NCBI RefSeq assembly: GCF_015291705.1
Contig: NZ_CP030050.1
Coordinates: 7,564,001-7,628,000 of the forward strand
Direction: 5' to 3'
From: Bradyrhizobium arachidis
Lineage (GTDB): Bacteria; Pseudomonadota; Alphaproteobacteria; Rhizobiales; Xanthobacteraceae
DNA length: 64,000 nucleotides
The notes under the pieces are model-generated. The model ran no database searches. It was not told the DNA's origin and saw only the letters and a list, made by a program, of their open reading frames with translations. Numbering within the stretch: position 1 is the first letter of the stretch; every line of letters begins with the position of its first letter. A program made the translations under genes and the position numbers. Below, piece by piece: positions 32,511 to 41,201 of this stretch.

Positions 32511-32912
32511 ATGTTTAGATCTCAGCAATCTCGGGCGAGAGAAGCCAAGCACGGCGAACTGACCAAGCACCCGCCCGCTCCGGATGAGAACCGTTCGTAC
32601 GGTGCAGCCCTTGCGGCCCGAGAAGAACGTGTTTTGCGGTGTCTGGGCGCGGCCATCATCATACGATGGAACGCCCTGCCGACAACGCTGCAACGGCAGA
32701 TCTTCAACACTGCGGGGTCGGTCGGCAAGTTACTGGCGACATCGGCGCTCCGCAGCCAAATCGCCCGGTTTCTCCACAACCACAAGGATGATGCCGGTCG
32801 CGGCAAATTGCCGGTGACAGAAGACTCGCCTGCCGATGCAAGATCAAGTGCCCTGGCGCTGTCGCGATGGGACAACGAGGGAGGAGCAGTCCACGACTGC
32901 CCGCCGATGTAG
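32511..32912 (+). CDS. Conserved hypothetical protein (shortened paralogue of 51452-51874)
   Basis: 133 residues. The core REERVLRCLGAAIIIRWNAL then PTTLQRQIFNTAGSVGKLLA and IARFLHNHK matches the protein encoded at 51452-51874, but the 50-residue segment following the MF-S-QQ/KQYR start in that protein is missing here and the C-terminal 35 residues differ. Function unknown. The gene follows site P3 by 215 bases. Confidence 0.55.
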   Translation: MFRSQQSRAREAKHGELTKHPPAPDENRSYGAALAAREERVLRCLGAAIIIRWNALPTTLQRQIFNTAGSVGKLLATSALRSQIARFLHNHKDDAGRGKLPVTEDSPADARSSALALSRWDNEGGAVHDCPPM

Positions 32913-32939
32913 ATGGACGCCGATAACAGGAGGACTCCC

Positions 32940-33311
32940 ATGTCGCTTACACAGTTTCGGGTCGATGACGGACCACACGTCATGGATGGACTAAGGCTTC
33001 TCGCTCAGGATGGAAATGATGGCGTGGAGGCGTTCATTGGGCGGAAGGTGATGGACGTCTGGGCGGATTCCATCGAGCATCGTGGAGGGCGACAAAGCCT
33101 GTTTCGCGATCAATACAATGCGCTTGGCAGACTGAACCTTCCCGCACTTCAGCGGATCGTGAGCGCGAAATACCAGCGAGGCGCGGTATTCAACCGACAG
33201 CATCCCTTCGTCGAGGTTCTATTCTCCGACATTGCGGACAGCGGGGAGGCGCTGGATCTGAGTCAACTGGTTCGAGAGACGTTGCCACCGGCATTTCACA
33301 GGATGGCCTGA
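32940..33311 (+). CDS. Conserved hypothetical protein (block A copy)
   Basis: 123 residues: MSLTQFRVDDGPHVMDGLRL, QDGNDGVEAFIGRKVMDVWA, LFRDQYNALGRLNLPALQRI, KYQRGAVFNRQHPFVEVLFS, LPPAFHRMA. A compact mixed alpha/beta protein, strongly conserved with the copy at 61370. ACAGGAGGA precedes the ATG. I know it only as a rhizobial hypothetical family; function unknown. Confidence 0.75.
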   Translation: MSLTQFRVDDGPHVMDGLRLLAQDGNDGVEAFIGRKVMDVWADSIEHRGGRQSLFRDQYNALGRLNLPALQRIVSAKYQRGAVFNRQHPFVEVLFSDIADSGEALDLSQLVRETLPPAFHRMA

Positions 33312-33354
33312 GTCTCTGATTCCGAGAATGCTGCGACGTTGGCAGCGTCGCCGC

Positions 33355-33379
33355 GGAACCCTCTCAAGGCTGGGCCGTT
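33355..33379 (+). promoter_or_regulatory. EcfG-type promoter of the response regulator
   Basis: GGAAC, 16 bases, CGTT, ending 41 bases before the GTG at 33421; it supports that start. Confidence 0.7.
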
Positions 33380-33420
33380 CCAGACTTGCAACGGTCGTCA
33401 AGAGTATTGAGGAGCCACCG

Positions 33421-33789
33421 GTGCGAATACTTATGGTCGAGGACGATCCACTTGTCCGCGAATTGGTGGTCGACGCTCTGCGCGAGGAAGGCTACGAGGT
33501 CTTTCACGCCTCCAATGGTGAGCAAGCGCTGGCATTGTGCAAGAGGCAGATCGCGGACGTTCTGGTCACCGACATCAGGCTGCCCGGCGGAGTTGACGGG
33601 TGGCAGATCGCCGAACGTTGTCGGGAGCATGATCCCCAGCTGCAGGTGATCTACGCGACCGGCTTCTCGCCCGTCGAGGCCCGTCCGGTGCCTGGCAGTC
33701 TCACCTTGCACAAGCCCTACCAACCCGACCGCATCGTCGAAGCGGTCAGACAAATGGGAAAAGAAAGACGGCCTCCTTCCATCAGCTGA
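33421..33789 (+). CDS. Single-domain response regulator
   Basis: 122 residues from a GTG. Acidic pocket in RILMVEDDPLVRELVVDALR, phosphoacceptor Asp in VLVTDIRLPGGVDG, Thr in IYATGFS, Lys in LTLHKPYQ: a complete receiver without output domain. Typical of the receivers that join HWE or hybrid kinases in stress signalling. An EcfG-type promoter makes it part of the general stress regulon (inference). No block B copy is visible. Confidence 0.9.
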   Translation: MRILMVEDDPLVRELVVDALREEGYEVFHASNGEQALALCKRQIADVLVTDIRLPGGVDGWQIAERCREHDPQLQVIYATGFSPVEARPVPGSLTLHKPYQPDRIVEAVRQMGKERRPPSIS

Positions 33790-33875
33790 CGGCGCTCCTT
33801 GCGGTCCGTCGATCGCCAATAGCTGACTTGCAGACATCTGCGGTGTGGCTTCCGCTTCGCCAAGGAAATCATTCA

Positions 33876-34274
33876 ATGCGCGCAAATCTGCCCATAGGCT
33901 CTACGTCCGCGAATGCTCAGCCAAGCGGCAATTGGTTCGCCCGGCTGGCAGTTGCGACCTCGCGCATTTCCGGCCGACCGACGACCTTTCTGCTGGCAGT
34001 TACCGTCGTACTCGTGTGGGCGATCACAGGTCCCTTATTCGGCTTCAGCGATACCTGGCAGCTCGTCATCAACACGGGCACGACAATCGTGACGTTCCTG
34101 ATGGTCTTTCTGATCCAGGCAACGCAGAACCGCGACACGCTGGCCTTGCAGTTGAAACTCGACGAATTGATCCTGGCGACAAAGGCCGCAAGCAACCGCA
34201 TTGCGGGCATCGAGGAGGCGTCGGATGAAGAAATCAAGCAAGCGAAAGTCGAGATGCTCGAGCGCGCCGGCTGA
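33876..34274 (+). CDS. Low-affinity iron permease family protein
   Basis: 132 residues. Two membrane segments (RPTTFLLAVTVVLVWAITGP; QLVINTGTTIVTFLMVFLIQ) followed by ATQNRDTLALQLKLDELILA, the diagnostic signature of the family, and a helical tail. Known: the family was named from yeast Fet4-like data; the bacterial role is poorly tested. Block B holds only a decayed piece at 62946. Confidence 0.85.
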   Translation: MRANLPIGSTSANAQPSGNWFARLAVATSRISGRPTTFLLAVTVVLVWAITGPLFGFSDTWQLVINTGTTIVTFLMVFLIQATQNRDTLALQLKLDELILATKAASNRIAGIEEASDEEIKQAKVEMLERAG

Positions 34275-34388
34275 TCCGGATCGGCTCGCAGGACCGGGCA
34301 TCTCCACTGCATTCAGGCCTCGCAAACCAGACCGCGGCCCGGCGACGTTAGAGGAACTGCACGATAAAGGGCGGTTCAGGGAGTCCTG

Positions 34389-35180
34389 ATGGCAGGCACA
34401 ATCAAACGAAATAACGTTCGCGTTCGCGGCGCCGGCCACCGGACGATGATCTTCGCACACGGCTTCGGGTGCGACCAGAACATGTGGCGCTTTGTGGCTC
34501 CCGCGTTCGAAAAGGATTTCATGACCGTTGTGTTCGACCACGTCGGCGCCGGCGGCTCCGACCTCTCGGCCTACGACAGCGCCAAATATTCGACCCTGTC
34601 CGGCTACGCCAAAGACGTGGTCGAAATCGGCACGGAGCTCGGATTGAAGGATTCCGTCTTCGTAGGACATTCCGTCAGCAGCATGATCGGCGTGATGGCC
34701 GCCCGACAAGCCCCCGGGATGTTCGGCAAGCTTGTACTGATCGGTCCGTCACCCCGTTACATCGACGACGACGGCTACGTTGGTGGGTTCAGCGCTCAGC
34801 AGATCGAGGAATTGCTCAGGTTTCTCGACTCGAACCACATGGGTTGGTCGATGCAGATGGCGCCGATGATCATGGGCAATCCCGATCGACCGGAACTAGG
34901 TCAGGAGCTAACCAATAGCTTCTGCAGCACGGATCCCGAAATCGCCAAAGCGTTCGCCCGGGTGACCTTCACCTCCGACAACCGCGAAGACCTCGCGGAG
35001 GTCTCCCTTCCGACCCTCGTTCTCCAGTGCAGCGAGGATATTATCGCCCCTCCGGAGGTCGGCGAGTTTGTCGCCCGCAATATTCCCAACAGCCGGATGA
35101 TAGTCCTGGACGCGACCGGGCATTGCCCAAATCTGAGCGCGCCGGAAGAGGTCGTCGCGGCGATGCGACCTTTTGTCTAG
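34389..35180 (+). CDS. RsbQ/KAI2-like alpha/beta hydrolase (block A)
   Basis: 263 residues. Oxyanion/lid start VRGAGHRTMIFAHGFGCDQN, nucleophile Ser in FVGHSVSSMIGVMAARQAP, Asp in LQCSEDIIAP, His in DATGHCPNLSAP. Segments such as GPSPRYIDDDGYVGGF, MGNPDRPELGQEL and FCSTDPEIAKAFARVTFTSD closely follow Bacillus RsbQ. Known: RsbQ works with the PAS phosphatase RsbP to signal energy stress; plant KAI2/D14 are relatives that sense small ligands. The stop (TAG) overlaps the GTG of a PAS histidine kinase, so here the hydrolase is coupled to a kinase. Duplicated at 63129. Confidence 0.93.
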   Translation: MAGTIKRNNVRVRGAGHRTMIFAHGFGCDQNMWRFVAPAFEKDFMTVVFDHVGAGGSDLSAYDSAKYSTLSGYAKDVVEIGTELGLKDSVFVGHSVSSMIGVMAARQAPGMFGKLVLIGPSPRYIDDDGYVGGFSAQQIEELLRFLDSNHMGWSMQMAPMIMGNPDRPELGQELTNSFCSTDPEIAKAFARVTFTSDNREDLAEVSLPTLVLQCSEDIIAPPEVGEFVARNIPNSRMIVLDATGHCPNLSAPEEVVAAMRPFV

Positions 35181-36418
35181 TGCGCGCCTCCGATTCCCAG
35201 TTCAAGGACATGATCGACAACGCGCCCTGCGGTTACGTCACCCTGCTGCCGAACGGCCGGATCGAGTACGTCAACCTCACCTTCCTGGAATGGAGCGGAC
35301 ATACGGCGCCACGGATGATCGGGAAGCGCTTCAGCGATTTCCTGACCATGCCGGGCCGCATCTATTACGAAACCCATATCGCGCCGCTGCTCCGAATGCA
35401 GGGATCCTTCGACGAATTCGCCATCGACGTGTTAACCGCCGCCGGTACGCCACTGCAGATGATCGCCAACGCGAACGAGCGCCGCGATCCGGAAGGAAGG
35501 CTGCTGCTCATCCGTCTAGCCCTGATCAAGGCGACGGATCGGCGGCGCTACGAGCACGAGCTTCTGGCCGCCCGAGAATTGGCGATTGGCGCCGAGAAGG
35601 CGACGCAAGAACTGCTGCGGCTCGAGCACGAAACCTCCGAGTTGCGCGAACAGTTCATCGCCGTGCTCGGTCACGATCTTCGCAATCCTCTCGCCTCCAT
35701 TAGCGCCGGCGCGAGAATTCTCGACCGAACCGTCCATAGCGAAAAGGAACACCAGATCATCGCCATGATGCAGACCACGGTCATGCGAATGGCCTCGATG
35801 ATCGACAACGTTCTCGACTTCGCGCGCGGTCGGCTGGGCGGCGGCATTGCCCTGGAACGCGATGCAAGAGCGCCGCTCGAACCTGCCCTTGCCCAGGTGG
35901 TCGACGAACTGAGACTGGCCTCACCCGGCCGGGTCATCGAAACCGAATTTGCCATCTACGAGCCGGTGAATTGCGATCGCATCCGCATCGGCCAGCTCCT
36001 CTCCAACCTTCTCGGCAACGCGGTGACGCACGGAGCAACCGACAAACCCATCGTCGTTCACGCCGAGACGCGAAAGGGATCGTTCGAACTCTGGGTAGCC
36101 AATGCGGGTGAGGCGATTCCGGAAACGGTGATGGAGAAGTTGTTCGAACCGTTCTTCCGCGGCAAAGCTCGTGCGAGCAAGCAGGGGCTTGGATTGGGGC
36201 TCTACATCGCCTCTCAGATCGCAAAGGCCCATGGGGGGCGCTTTGACCGTCGCATCGAACTCCGCTGGAACCCGCTTCACCTTCTCTATGCCTCTTTCGT
36301 AGCCTGCCAGCACTGGCCGTGCCCCGCCGGCGGTACGTCCTCAATCCATCACCAAGACGCTGCGATTATCCTTCGAGGACGTGCCCCAAAGCCTTTAGCG
36401 GACGGACGCGATCGCTGA
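35180..36418 (+). CDS. PAS histidine kinase coupled to the RsbQ-like hydrolase; C-terminus frameshifted
   Basis: Starts at a GTG overlapping the hydrolase stop. PAS domain of the RsbP type (FKDMIDNAPCGYVTLLPNGR ... GRIYYETHIAPLLRMQGSFD), then HisKA with H-box FIAVLGHDLRNPLASISAGA, N-box LLSNLLGNAVTHG and G-box GLGLGLYIASQIAKAHGG. After a six-G run (36233-36238) the frame goes wrong: one G fewer gives ALTVASNSAGTRFTFSMPLS and a stop at 36302, a normal kinase end. As written the frame runs to 36418 and overlaps the next gene. Known RsbP is a PP2C phosphatase; here the output is a histidine kinase. Confidence 0.85.
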   Translation: MRASDSQFKDMIDNAPCGYVTLLPNGRIEYVNLTFLEWSGHTAPRMIGKRFSDFLTMPGRIYYETHIAPLLRMQGSFDEFAIDVLTAAGTPLQMIANANERRDPEGRLLLIRLALIKATDRRRYEHELLAARELAIGAEKATQELLRLEHETSELREQFIAVLGHDLRNPLASISAGARILDRTVHSEKEHQIIAMMQTTVMRMASMIDNVLDFARGRLGGGIALERDARAPLEPALAQVVDELRLASPGRVIETEFAIYEPVNCDRIRIGQLLSNLLGNAVTHGATDKPIVVHAETRKGSFELWVANAGEAIPETVMEKLFEPFFRGKARASKQGLGLGLYIASQIAKAHGGRFDRRIELRWNPLHLLYASFVACQHWPCPAGGTSSIHHQDAAIILRGRAPKPLADGRDR

Positions 36419-37544
36419 CGATCTTCAGGATGGCCAGCATTGGAACGGCCAGGATTGCGCCAGGCACCCCCCACATCCAGAACCAGAACACTAGCGACAG
36501 GATGATCAGCACGGGATTCAGGGTGAAGCGTCGCGCAAGCAGCATGGGAGTCAGGGTCTCGCCCTCGGCGAGGTGGATGCAGAAGTAAAGAATCGCCGGC
36601 AGCAAGGCCCACCACAAGCTGTCGAAACTCAACATTCCGGCGAGCAGGAAGATGACGGTTCCCAACAACGGCCCCAGAATTGGAACGTAGTTGAGCAGGA
36701 AAGCAGCGGCTCCCCACAACAAGGGATCTCCAAGCCCGCAGAGGTACATCGCAGCCGCCGTCGCAATTCCCACCGCAGCATTCATGGCCGTGATCGTGAG
36801 CAGATAGGCCGATATGTCCGCTTCGATCTGCTGGAAGATGTCCACGGCCTGCCTCTTGTCGGCAAAATTCGGCAGCACCTCGACGATGCGTCGCAGAAAA
36901 ATGTCGCCTGCGACCAGAAGGAAATAGAGCACCAGAACCGTCGTGAACAGGCCGTCGAGCACGGCGCGCGTTCCGGCAAAGAGCACGCCGGTCAGACCGA
37001 GATCGCGGCGAACCGAAACGGTGGGCTCCTTTTTCCCGGGAGAGTCCGCGACGTGCTCCGCCTGCTGGACAACCTTTTGCAGCGCTTCGATCGGGCGCTT
37101 CAGGACGACCAGATGAGTTTCCAGGCGCGGTAAGCCGTCCGGCAACTTCTCCGCCCACGACGCGGCGGGTACTGACAAGGCTGCCACGAAGCCCACGAGC
37201 GCTCCCACGACCAGCAGGATCGCCAAGAGCGCGCCGACGGCACGGGGTAGGCCGATACGCTCGAGAAGATCCACGGCAGGTTGCAGAATGAGTTGCAACA
37301 CGAAGGCGAGCACCACGGGCAATATGATCGAGCTTGCCACGTACACGGCCGCTAGGACGGCCAGTGTCAACAGGCTACCGAGAAAGAACGTCTGCGGACT
37401 GGACGGCAGCGGCATCTCGACATTGTCGACCGCCTGCGTTGGCAGGGCCTCCGATTCCGACGCGCCGGCGTCCTGCCCTGGCGACGATGGGGACTCCTCC
37501 GGCAACATCGAAAGCGAAACCAAGGCGTTTCCTCCATCCTCCAC
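36366..37544 (-). CDS. AI-2E family transporter (PerM/DUF20)
   Basis: 392 residues with a polar Pro/Ser-rich N-terminus (about 45 residues) and about eight membrane helices. The family blocks are visible: IILPVVLAFVLQLILQPAVD, the long periplasmic segment, and YVPILGPLLGTVIFLLAGML near the C-terminus. Known: the family includes AI-2 exporters and Na+/H+ antiporters; the substrate cannot be told. Monocistronic. Its 3' end overlaps the misframed end of the kinase gene. Confidence 0.9.
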   Translation of the reverse strand: MEDGGNALVSLSMLPEESPSSPGQDAGASESEALPTQAVDNVEMPLPSSPQTFFLGSLLTLAVLAAVYVASSIILPVVLAFVLQLILQPAVDLLERIGLPRAVGALLAILLVVGALVGFVAALSVPAASWAEKLPDGLPRLETHLVVLKRPIEALQKVVQQAEHVADSPGKKEPTVSVRRDLGLTGVLFAGTRAVLDGLFTTVLVLYFLLVAGDIFLRRIVEVLPNFADKRQAVDIFQQIEADISAYLLTITAMNAAVGIATAAAMYLCGLGDPLLWGAAAFLLNYVPILGPLLGTVIFLLAGMLSFDSLWWALLPAILYFCIHLAEGETLTPMLLARRFTLNPVLIILSLVFWFWMWGVPGAILAVPMLAILKIVSDRVRPLKALGHVLEG

Positions 37545-37637
37545 GCAAATCTGTCCTGCCGGAGCCCGGACCCAGCCAGGTAGCCCTGCGCGGTCATGGC
37601 GAGCGGTACGCGCCAGCGCATCGCCGCATCCGATGGA

Positions 37638-38642
37638 CTAGTGCAGGGTCTCGGCAGCGGCTTCGTCGATAGCCGCCATTAGATCTCGCGTGGCAGATTG
37701 CTGGATCATATGTCCGGCTCCGGCAATGCGGTGCAGCTTGCTCTGCTTGACCTCGTCATGCAGCCTGGCCGATTGCTCATCGATATCGATCAAACGATCA
37801 TTCTCGCCCGCGAGTATGATCGTCGGCATGTCGAGTTCGCCGTAGGTCTTCGAGGAAGCAAATGCAGCGGGGACCATCAACGTCGATTCCCCCGCACTGG
37901 CGCGGAGCTGTGATGGCCGGACGGCCATTTCCTTCGGAAAGCCGGCGAATTTGCCGGGGATTGGTTGCGGGCCAAACACCTTGCGCAACATTGCCGGCCA
38001 CATCAATCGACCCAGGATCGGAGAGACGGTGTAGCTGATGATATCGCCAAGCGCGGGTGTAGCGGATAGAGATGAGGCCACTGCGTCGGCTCGCGCGGTC
38101 GGAAAATAGTATCCCGATGCCAGCACCAGCGCTTCGACGAAGGAAGGATGCCTTATCGCCAGCGCAACCGCGACCGACGCCCCCCACGAATGCCCGAGTA
38201 CGATGGCTCGCTGAACGCCCAGCCCATCAAATGCCTTCCTGAACAGGTCCGCCTGTGCCTCCGGCGTCCAAACCACGTTTCGCGGCCGCAGGCTATGCCC
38301 GAATCCCGGTCGGTCGAACACGATCACCCGGTAATTCTCGGCTGCCAGATCGATCAGGCCGCTCGACTCGAAATCCTGGATCATGCTGCCATTGCCGTGG
38401 AAGAGAACCAGCGGCCGGCCATTGCCGCGCTCCACATAGTGCAGCCGAACCCCGTCGACGTCGATGAACCGACCCCGTGGCGGGTTATCACGCTGCGCTT
38501 TATCGGCAAGATGCCGGTTCGCGATCGCCGTCGCCGCCACAAGAGTAGCGGCCCCAGCAAAGGCGGCGATGGCGGGATATCGCCTGAAGGCGGCCAGACA
38601 GTCGGATAGGAATGCTGAAGAACGTGTTTGCGAAAAAGCCAT
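37638..38642 (-). CDS. Alpha/beta hydrolase with N-terminal membrane segment
   Basis: 334 residues from the ATG at 38642. A hydrophobic segment (YPAIAAFAGAATLVAATAIA) anchors or exports it. The fold follows: oxyanion region VLFHGNGSMIQDFE, nucleophile Ser in IVLGHSWGASVAVALAIRHP, Asp in ILAGENDRLIDI, His in RIAGAGHMIQQSA. Substrate unknown. Distinct from the RsbQ-like hydrolases. Minus-strand single gene downstream of the AI-2E gene. Confidence 0.88.
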   Translation of the reverse strand: MAFSQTRSSAFLSDCLAAFRRYPAIAAFAGAATLVAATAIANRHLADKAQRDNPPRGRFIDVDGVRLHYVERGNGRPLVLFHGNGSMIQDFESSGLIDLAAENYRVIVFDRPGFGHSLRPRNVVWTPEAQADLFRKAFDGLGVQRAIVLGHSWGASVAVALAIRHPSFVEALVLASGYYFPTARADAVASSLSATPALGDIISYTVSPILGRLMWPAMLRKVFGPQPIPGKFAGFPKEMAVRPSQLRASAGESTLMVPAAFASSKTYGELDMPTIILAGENDRLIDIDEQSARLHDEVKQSKLHRIAGAGHMIQQSATRDLMAAIDEAAAETLH

Positions 38643-38753
38643 GTGCAACACCTCAAGTGGTCTGCACGACGCCTCACGCCAATGAGAAATGTTGCAGGTT
38701 ATGCTCAACGGGGACGAGCGAGCTTTCGTTCCACGCGATAGATCGCAGCTTTG

Positions 38754-38778
38754 GGAACATAGAGACCTCGGTCCCGTT
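38754..38778 (+). promoter_or_regulatory. EcfG-type promoter of the 53-aa protein
   Basis: GGAAC, 16 bases, CGTT, 36 bases before the ATG at 38815. Confidence 0.7.
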
Positions 38779-38814
38779 CAACATTGTTACTCTTACCAAG
38801 GAGTGACTGGTCCA

Positions 38815-38976
38815 ATGACTAACAACAAGAATCCAACTGAGAAGCAGCCCGGCGAGAATCCGGATGGCAAGTACCATTTCAATCCCGGAAACATGGCAGG
38901 GAAAACGCCGGGGGATGCCGAGCAGACTGACGAAAATCGTGGCACGCCGCATGAGAAGGAAAAGCCAGCCGGTTAG
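38815..38976 (+). CDS. Small hydrophilic Asn/Gly/Pro-rich stress protein
   Basis: 53 residues, highly hydrophilic and probably disordered (NNKNPTEKQPGENPDGKYHF, NPGNMAGKTPGDAEQTDENR). AAGGAG lies 11 bases before the ATG and an EcfG-type promoter just upstream. The composition resembles hydrophilins (inference). A longer upstream frame has no support. Confidence 0.65.
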   Translation: MTNNKNPTEKQPGENPDGKYHFNPGNMAGKTPGDAEQTDENRGTPHEKEKPAG

Positions 38977-39034
38977 CAGTGGTCGATGAGACCGCCAGCT
39001 GGCTGCGTTGCTGCGCCGACAGGAACAGATGCTG

Positions 39035-39050
39035 TGATCAATTTTGCTCA
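39035..39050. promoter_or_regulatory. Palindromic operator candidate, site P4
   Basis: TGATCAATTTTGCTCA, 174 bases before the MFS transporter start. One base in the centre departs from the palindrome. Confidence 0.45.
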
Positions 39051-39223
39051 GACTCAGACTGACGATCGTTTCACACTATCTTTGCCGTGCGGAGTGAGGC
39101 GGCGCGAATGATCGAAGCGTTTGTTCGCCAGATCGACGCCACGAGGCGTGCCAGTCCTGTCGGCTGGCGACGCTACCGCTTAATGGGACATGGAGCTCAA
39201 ACTACCAAGCGAGAGGCTGCGCC

Positions 39224-40549
39224 ATGCAAGACGTCGAGAAACGTGTCATCGGCAAGGTGATGTGGCGGCTCATTCCGTTCCTGATCCTGTGTTACTTCGT
39301 GGCTTATCTCGACCGGGTCAATGTCAGCTTTGCCAAGCTGCACATGAACGAGGCGCTCGGCTTGAGTGAAGCAGCCTTTGGATTGGGCGCAGGCCTGTTC
39401 TTCGTCGGTTATTTTCTGTTTGAAGTACCGTCCAACATCTTTCTGGAGAAGGTCGGCGCGCGCGTGTGGATCGCCCGCATCATGATCACGTGGGGGATCG
39501 TCTCGGCGGCCTTCGCGTTCATCCCATCGATATCGGCGGCGACCGGAATTCCGACGACGGGCGTCTTCTACTCGCTCCGTCTGCTGCTCGGCGCCTGCGA
39601 GGCAGGCTTCTTTCCGGGCATCATCTTCTATTTGACCCTGTGGTTCCCGGCGGTTTACCGCGCCAGGGTCATCAGCCTGTTCATGCTGGCGATCCCGATA
39701 TCATCCATCATCGGATCGCCAATCTCCGGGATGCTGCTAGGCCTGACCGGCTGGGGACTGGACGGCTGGCAGTGGCTGTTCATTCTCGAGGCGCTGCCAT
39801 CGGTTCTGGTGGGCATCGGCGTCCTGATCTACCTGACCGATTTGCCGCGCCAGGCGCGTTGGCTGCAACGGGATGAAATTGCGTGGCTGGAGAACGTGCA
39901 GGCGACCGAGAAGCTGAACAAGGAAAAGGTCGAGCACCTGTCCCTGGGGCAGGCGCTCACGGATCCGCGCATTCTCATGTGCGCGTTGGTGTATTTCTGC
40001 CTGAATGCCGCAAGCTACGGAGTGGCGTTCTTCCTGCCGACCATCATCAAGGGGTTTGGCGTCAGCGATACCCAGACCGGATTGCTTGCGGCGCTGCCCT
40101 TTGTCTTCGGCGCCGTGGGCATGGTGCTGCTCGGTCGTCATTCGGATCGGACCATGGAACGAAAGGGTCACGTCGCGGTGGCACTGCTCATGGCCGCGAT
40201 TGGAATCGGATTGGCAGGGTTCGTCTCAAACGCCGTCGTCGTCATGGCGCTGCTTTGTTTTGCACAGATCGGCGTCTCCGCGGTACCCCCGATGTTCTGG
40301 CCGCTGCCGGCGAGTTTCCTGACGGGCGCATCGGCCGCCGCCGGCATTGCCGCGATCAACTCGCTCGGAAATCTTTCGGGTTTCGCCGGTCCCTACGCGA
40401 TGGGCTATCTGAAGGATCTGACCGGCAACTTTACCGCCGGCCTTCTCCTGCTGGCGGGGTGCGCGCTGGCGGGCGCGATCGTTGTCGTGATGTTGCGGAT
40501 TGATGCAAGGCGCGAGCATTTGTCGGGTGAGATCGCGATGGCGCACTAA
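39224..40549 (+). CDS. MFS transporter, anion:cation symporter (ACS) family
   Basis: 441 residues, twelve membrane helices. N-terminal KVMWRLIPFLILCYFVAYLD then RVNVSFAKL is the ACS signature, with the LFFVGYFLFEVPSNIFLEKV loop following and RVISLFMLAIPISSIIGSPI in the middle. Known substrates in the family are organic acids such as phthalate, tartrate or glucarate. No catabolic genes lie nearby, so the substrate is not inferable. An operator-like palindrome lies upstream. Confidence 0.92.
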   Translation: MQDVEKRVIGKVMWRLIPFLILCYFVAYLDRVNVSFAKLHMNEALGLSEAAFGLGAGLFFVGYFLFEVPSNIFLEKVGARVWIARIMITWGIVSAAFAFIPSISAATGIPTTGVFYSLRLLLGACEAGFFPGIIFYLTLWFPAVYRARVISLFMLAIPISSIIGSPISGMLLGLTGWGLDGWQWLFILEALPSVLVGIGVLIYLTDLPRQARWLQRDEIAWLENVQATEKLNKEKVEHLSLGQALTDPRILMCALVYFCLNAASYGVAFFLPTIIKGFGVSDTQTGLLAALPFVFGAVGMVLLGRHSDRTMERKGHVAVALLMAAIGIGLAGFVSNAVVVMALLCFAQIGVSAVPPMFWPLPASFLTGASAAAGIAAINSLGNLSGFAGPYAMGYLKDLTGNFTAGLLLLAGCALAGAIVVVMLRIDARREHLSGEIAMAH

Positions 40550-40589
40550 TGCGCGAATCGTCATACGCCCCTAAAATGAGGGACGTCTT

Positions 40590-40619
40590 CGTTCGGCAGC
40601 GGTGAAAGCGTGCCGAACG
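40590..40619. terminator. Hairpin between convergent genes
   Basis: CGTTCGGCA and TGCCGAACG form a perfect 9-bp stem with a 12-base loop between the MFS gene and the DUF892 gene. No T tract on either side. Confidence 0.4.
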
Positions 40620-40694
40620 AAGTGGAGCGAGCCTGCAGCCGACATGTTGAGATAACGGACGCCGCCGCATTCGGTCGGGCCGCGCCCCGCTCAC

Positions 40695-41201
40695 TCACGC
40701 TGCTTCGTCTTGCTCAGCGTCCAGGTTGATGACGGCTTTCGCAAGCTTGGTCAGCGCGGCGTCAGTCGCACGTTCCTGGTCGAGGGTCTGCTGGAGCAAC
40801 TTGACCGACTTGGTGTAACCGAGTTCCTCGGCCCAGGTACGAAGCGTGCCGTAGCGGCTCATCTCGTAGTGTTCGACGGCCTGCGCAGCGGCGAGCAACC
40901 CGGCATCGTGGGCGGGCATGCCCTCGTACTCGTCCATGATCTCCTGCCCTTCCTTCGCGATACCCACGATGGCATCACAGGTCTTGCCCTGGGGCTTCTT
41001 GTCGATTTCGGCGAACACCTGCTCTAGGCGCTCGATCTGACCTTCGGTCTCGCCAAGGTGTTTCTCGAAAGCGGCCTTGAGGTCGGCATGCTGCGCAGCC
41101 TTCATCATTTTCGGCAGGGTCGCGAGAATCTTCTTCTCGGCGAAATAGACGTCCTTGAGAGTGTCGTGAAACAGGTCTTCGAGCTTCTTCATTTTCGCCA
41201 T
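40695..41201 (-). CDS. Ferritin-like DUF892 (YciE/YciF) protein
   Basis: 168 residues from the ATG at 41201: KKLEDLFHDTLKDVYFAEKK, then ATLPKMMKAAQHADLKAAFE, and AVEHYEMSRYGTLRTWAEEL, the latter holding the presumed iron ligands. Same family as the gene at 6365 but in a different subgroup (extra Lys-rich start and acidic DAEQDEAA end). Known to be stress-linked. A weak GGAAC-N16-GATT lies upstream on this strand. Confidence 0.92.
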   Translation of the reverse strand: MAKMKKLEDLFHDTLKDVYFAEKKILATLPKMMKAAQHADLKAAFEKHLGETEGQIERLEQVFAEIDKKPQGKTCDAIVGIAKEGQEIMDEYEGMPAHDAGLLAAAQAVEHYEMSRYGTLRTWAEELGYTKSVKLLQQTLDQERATDAALTKLAKAVINLDAEQDEAA

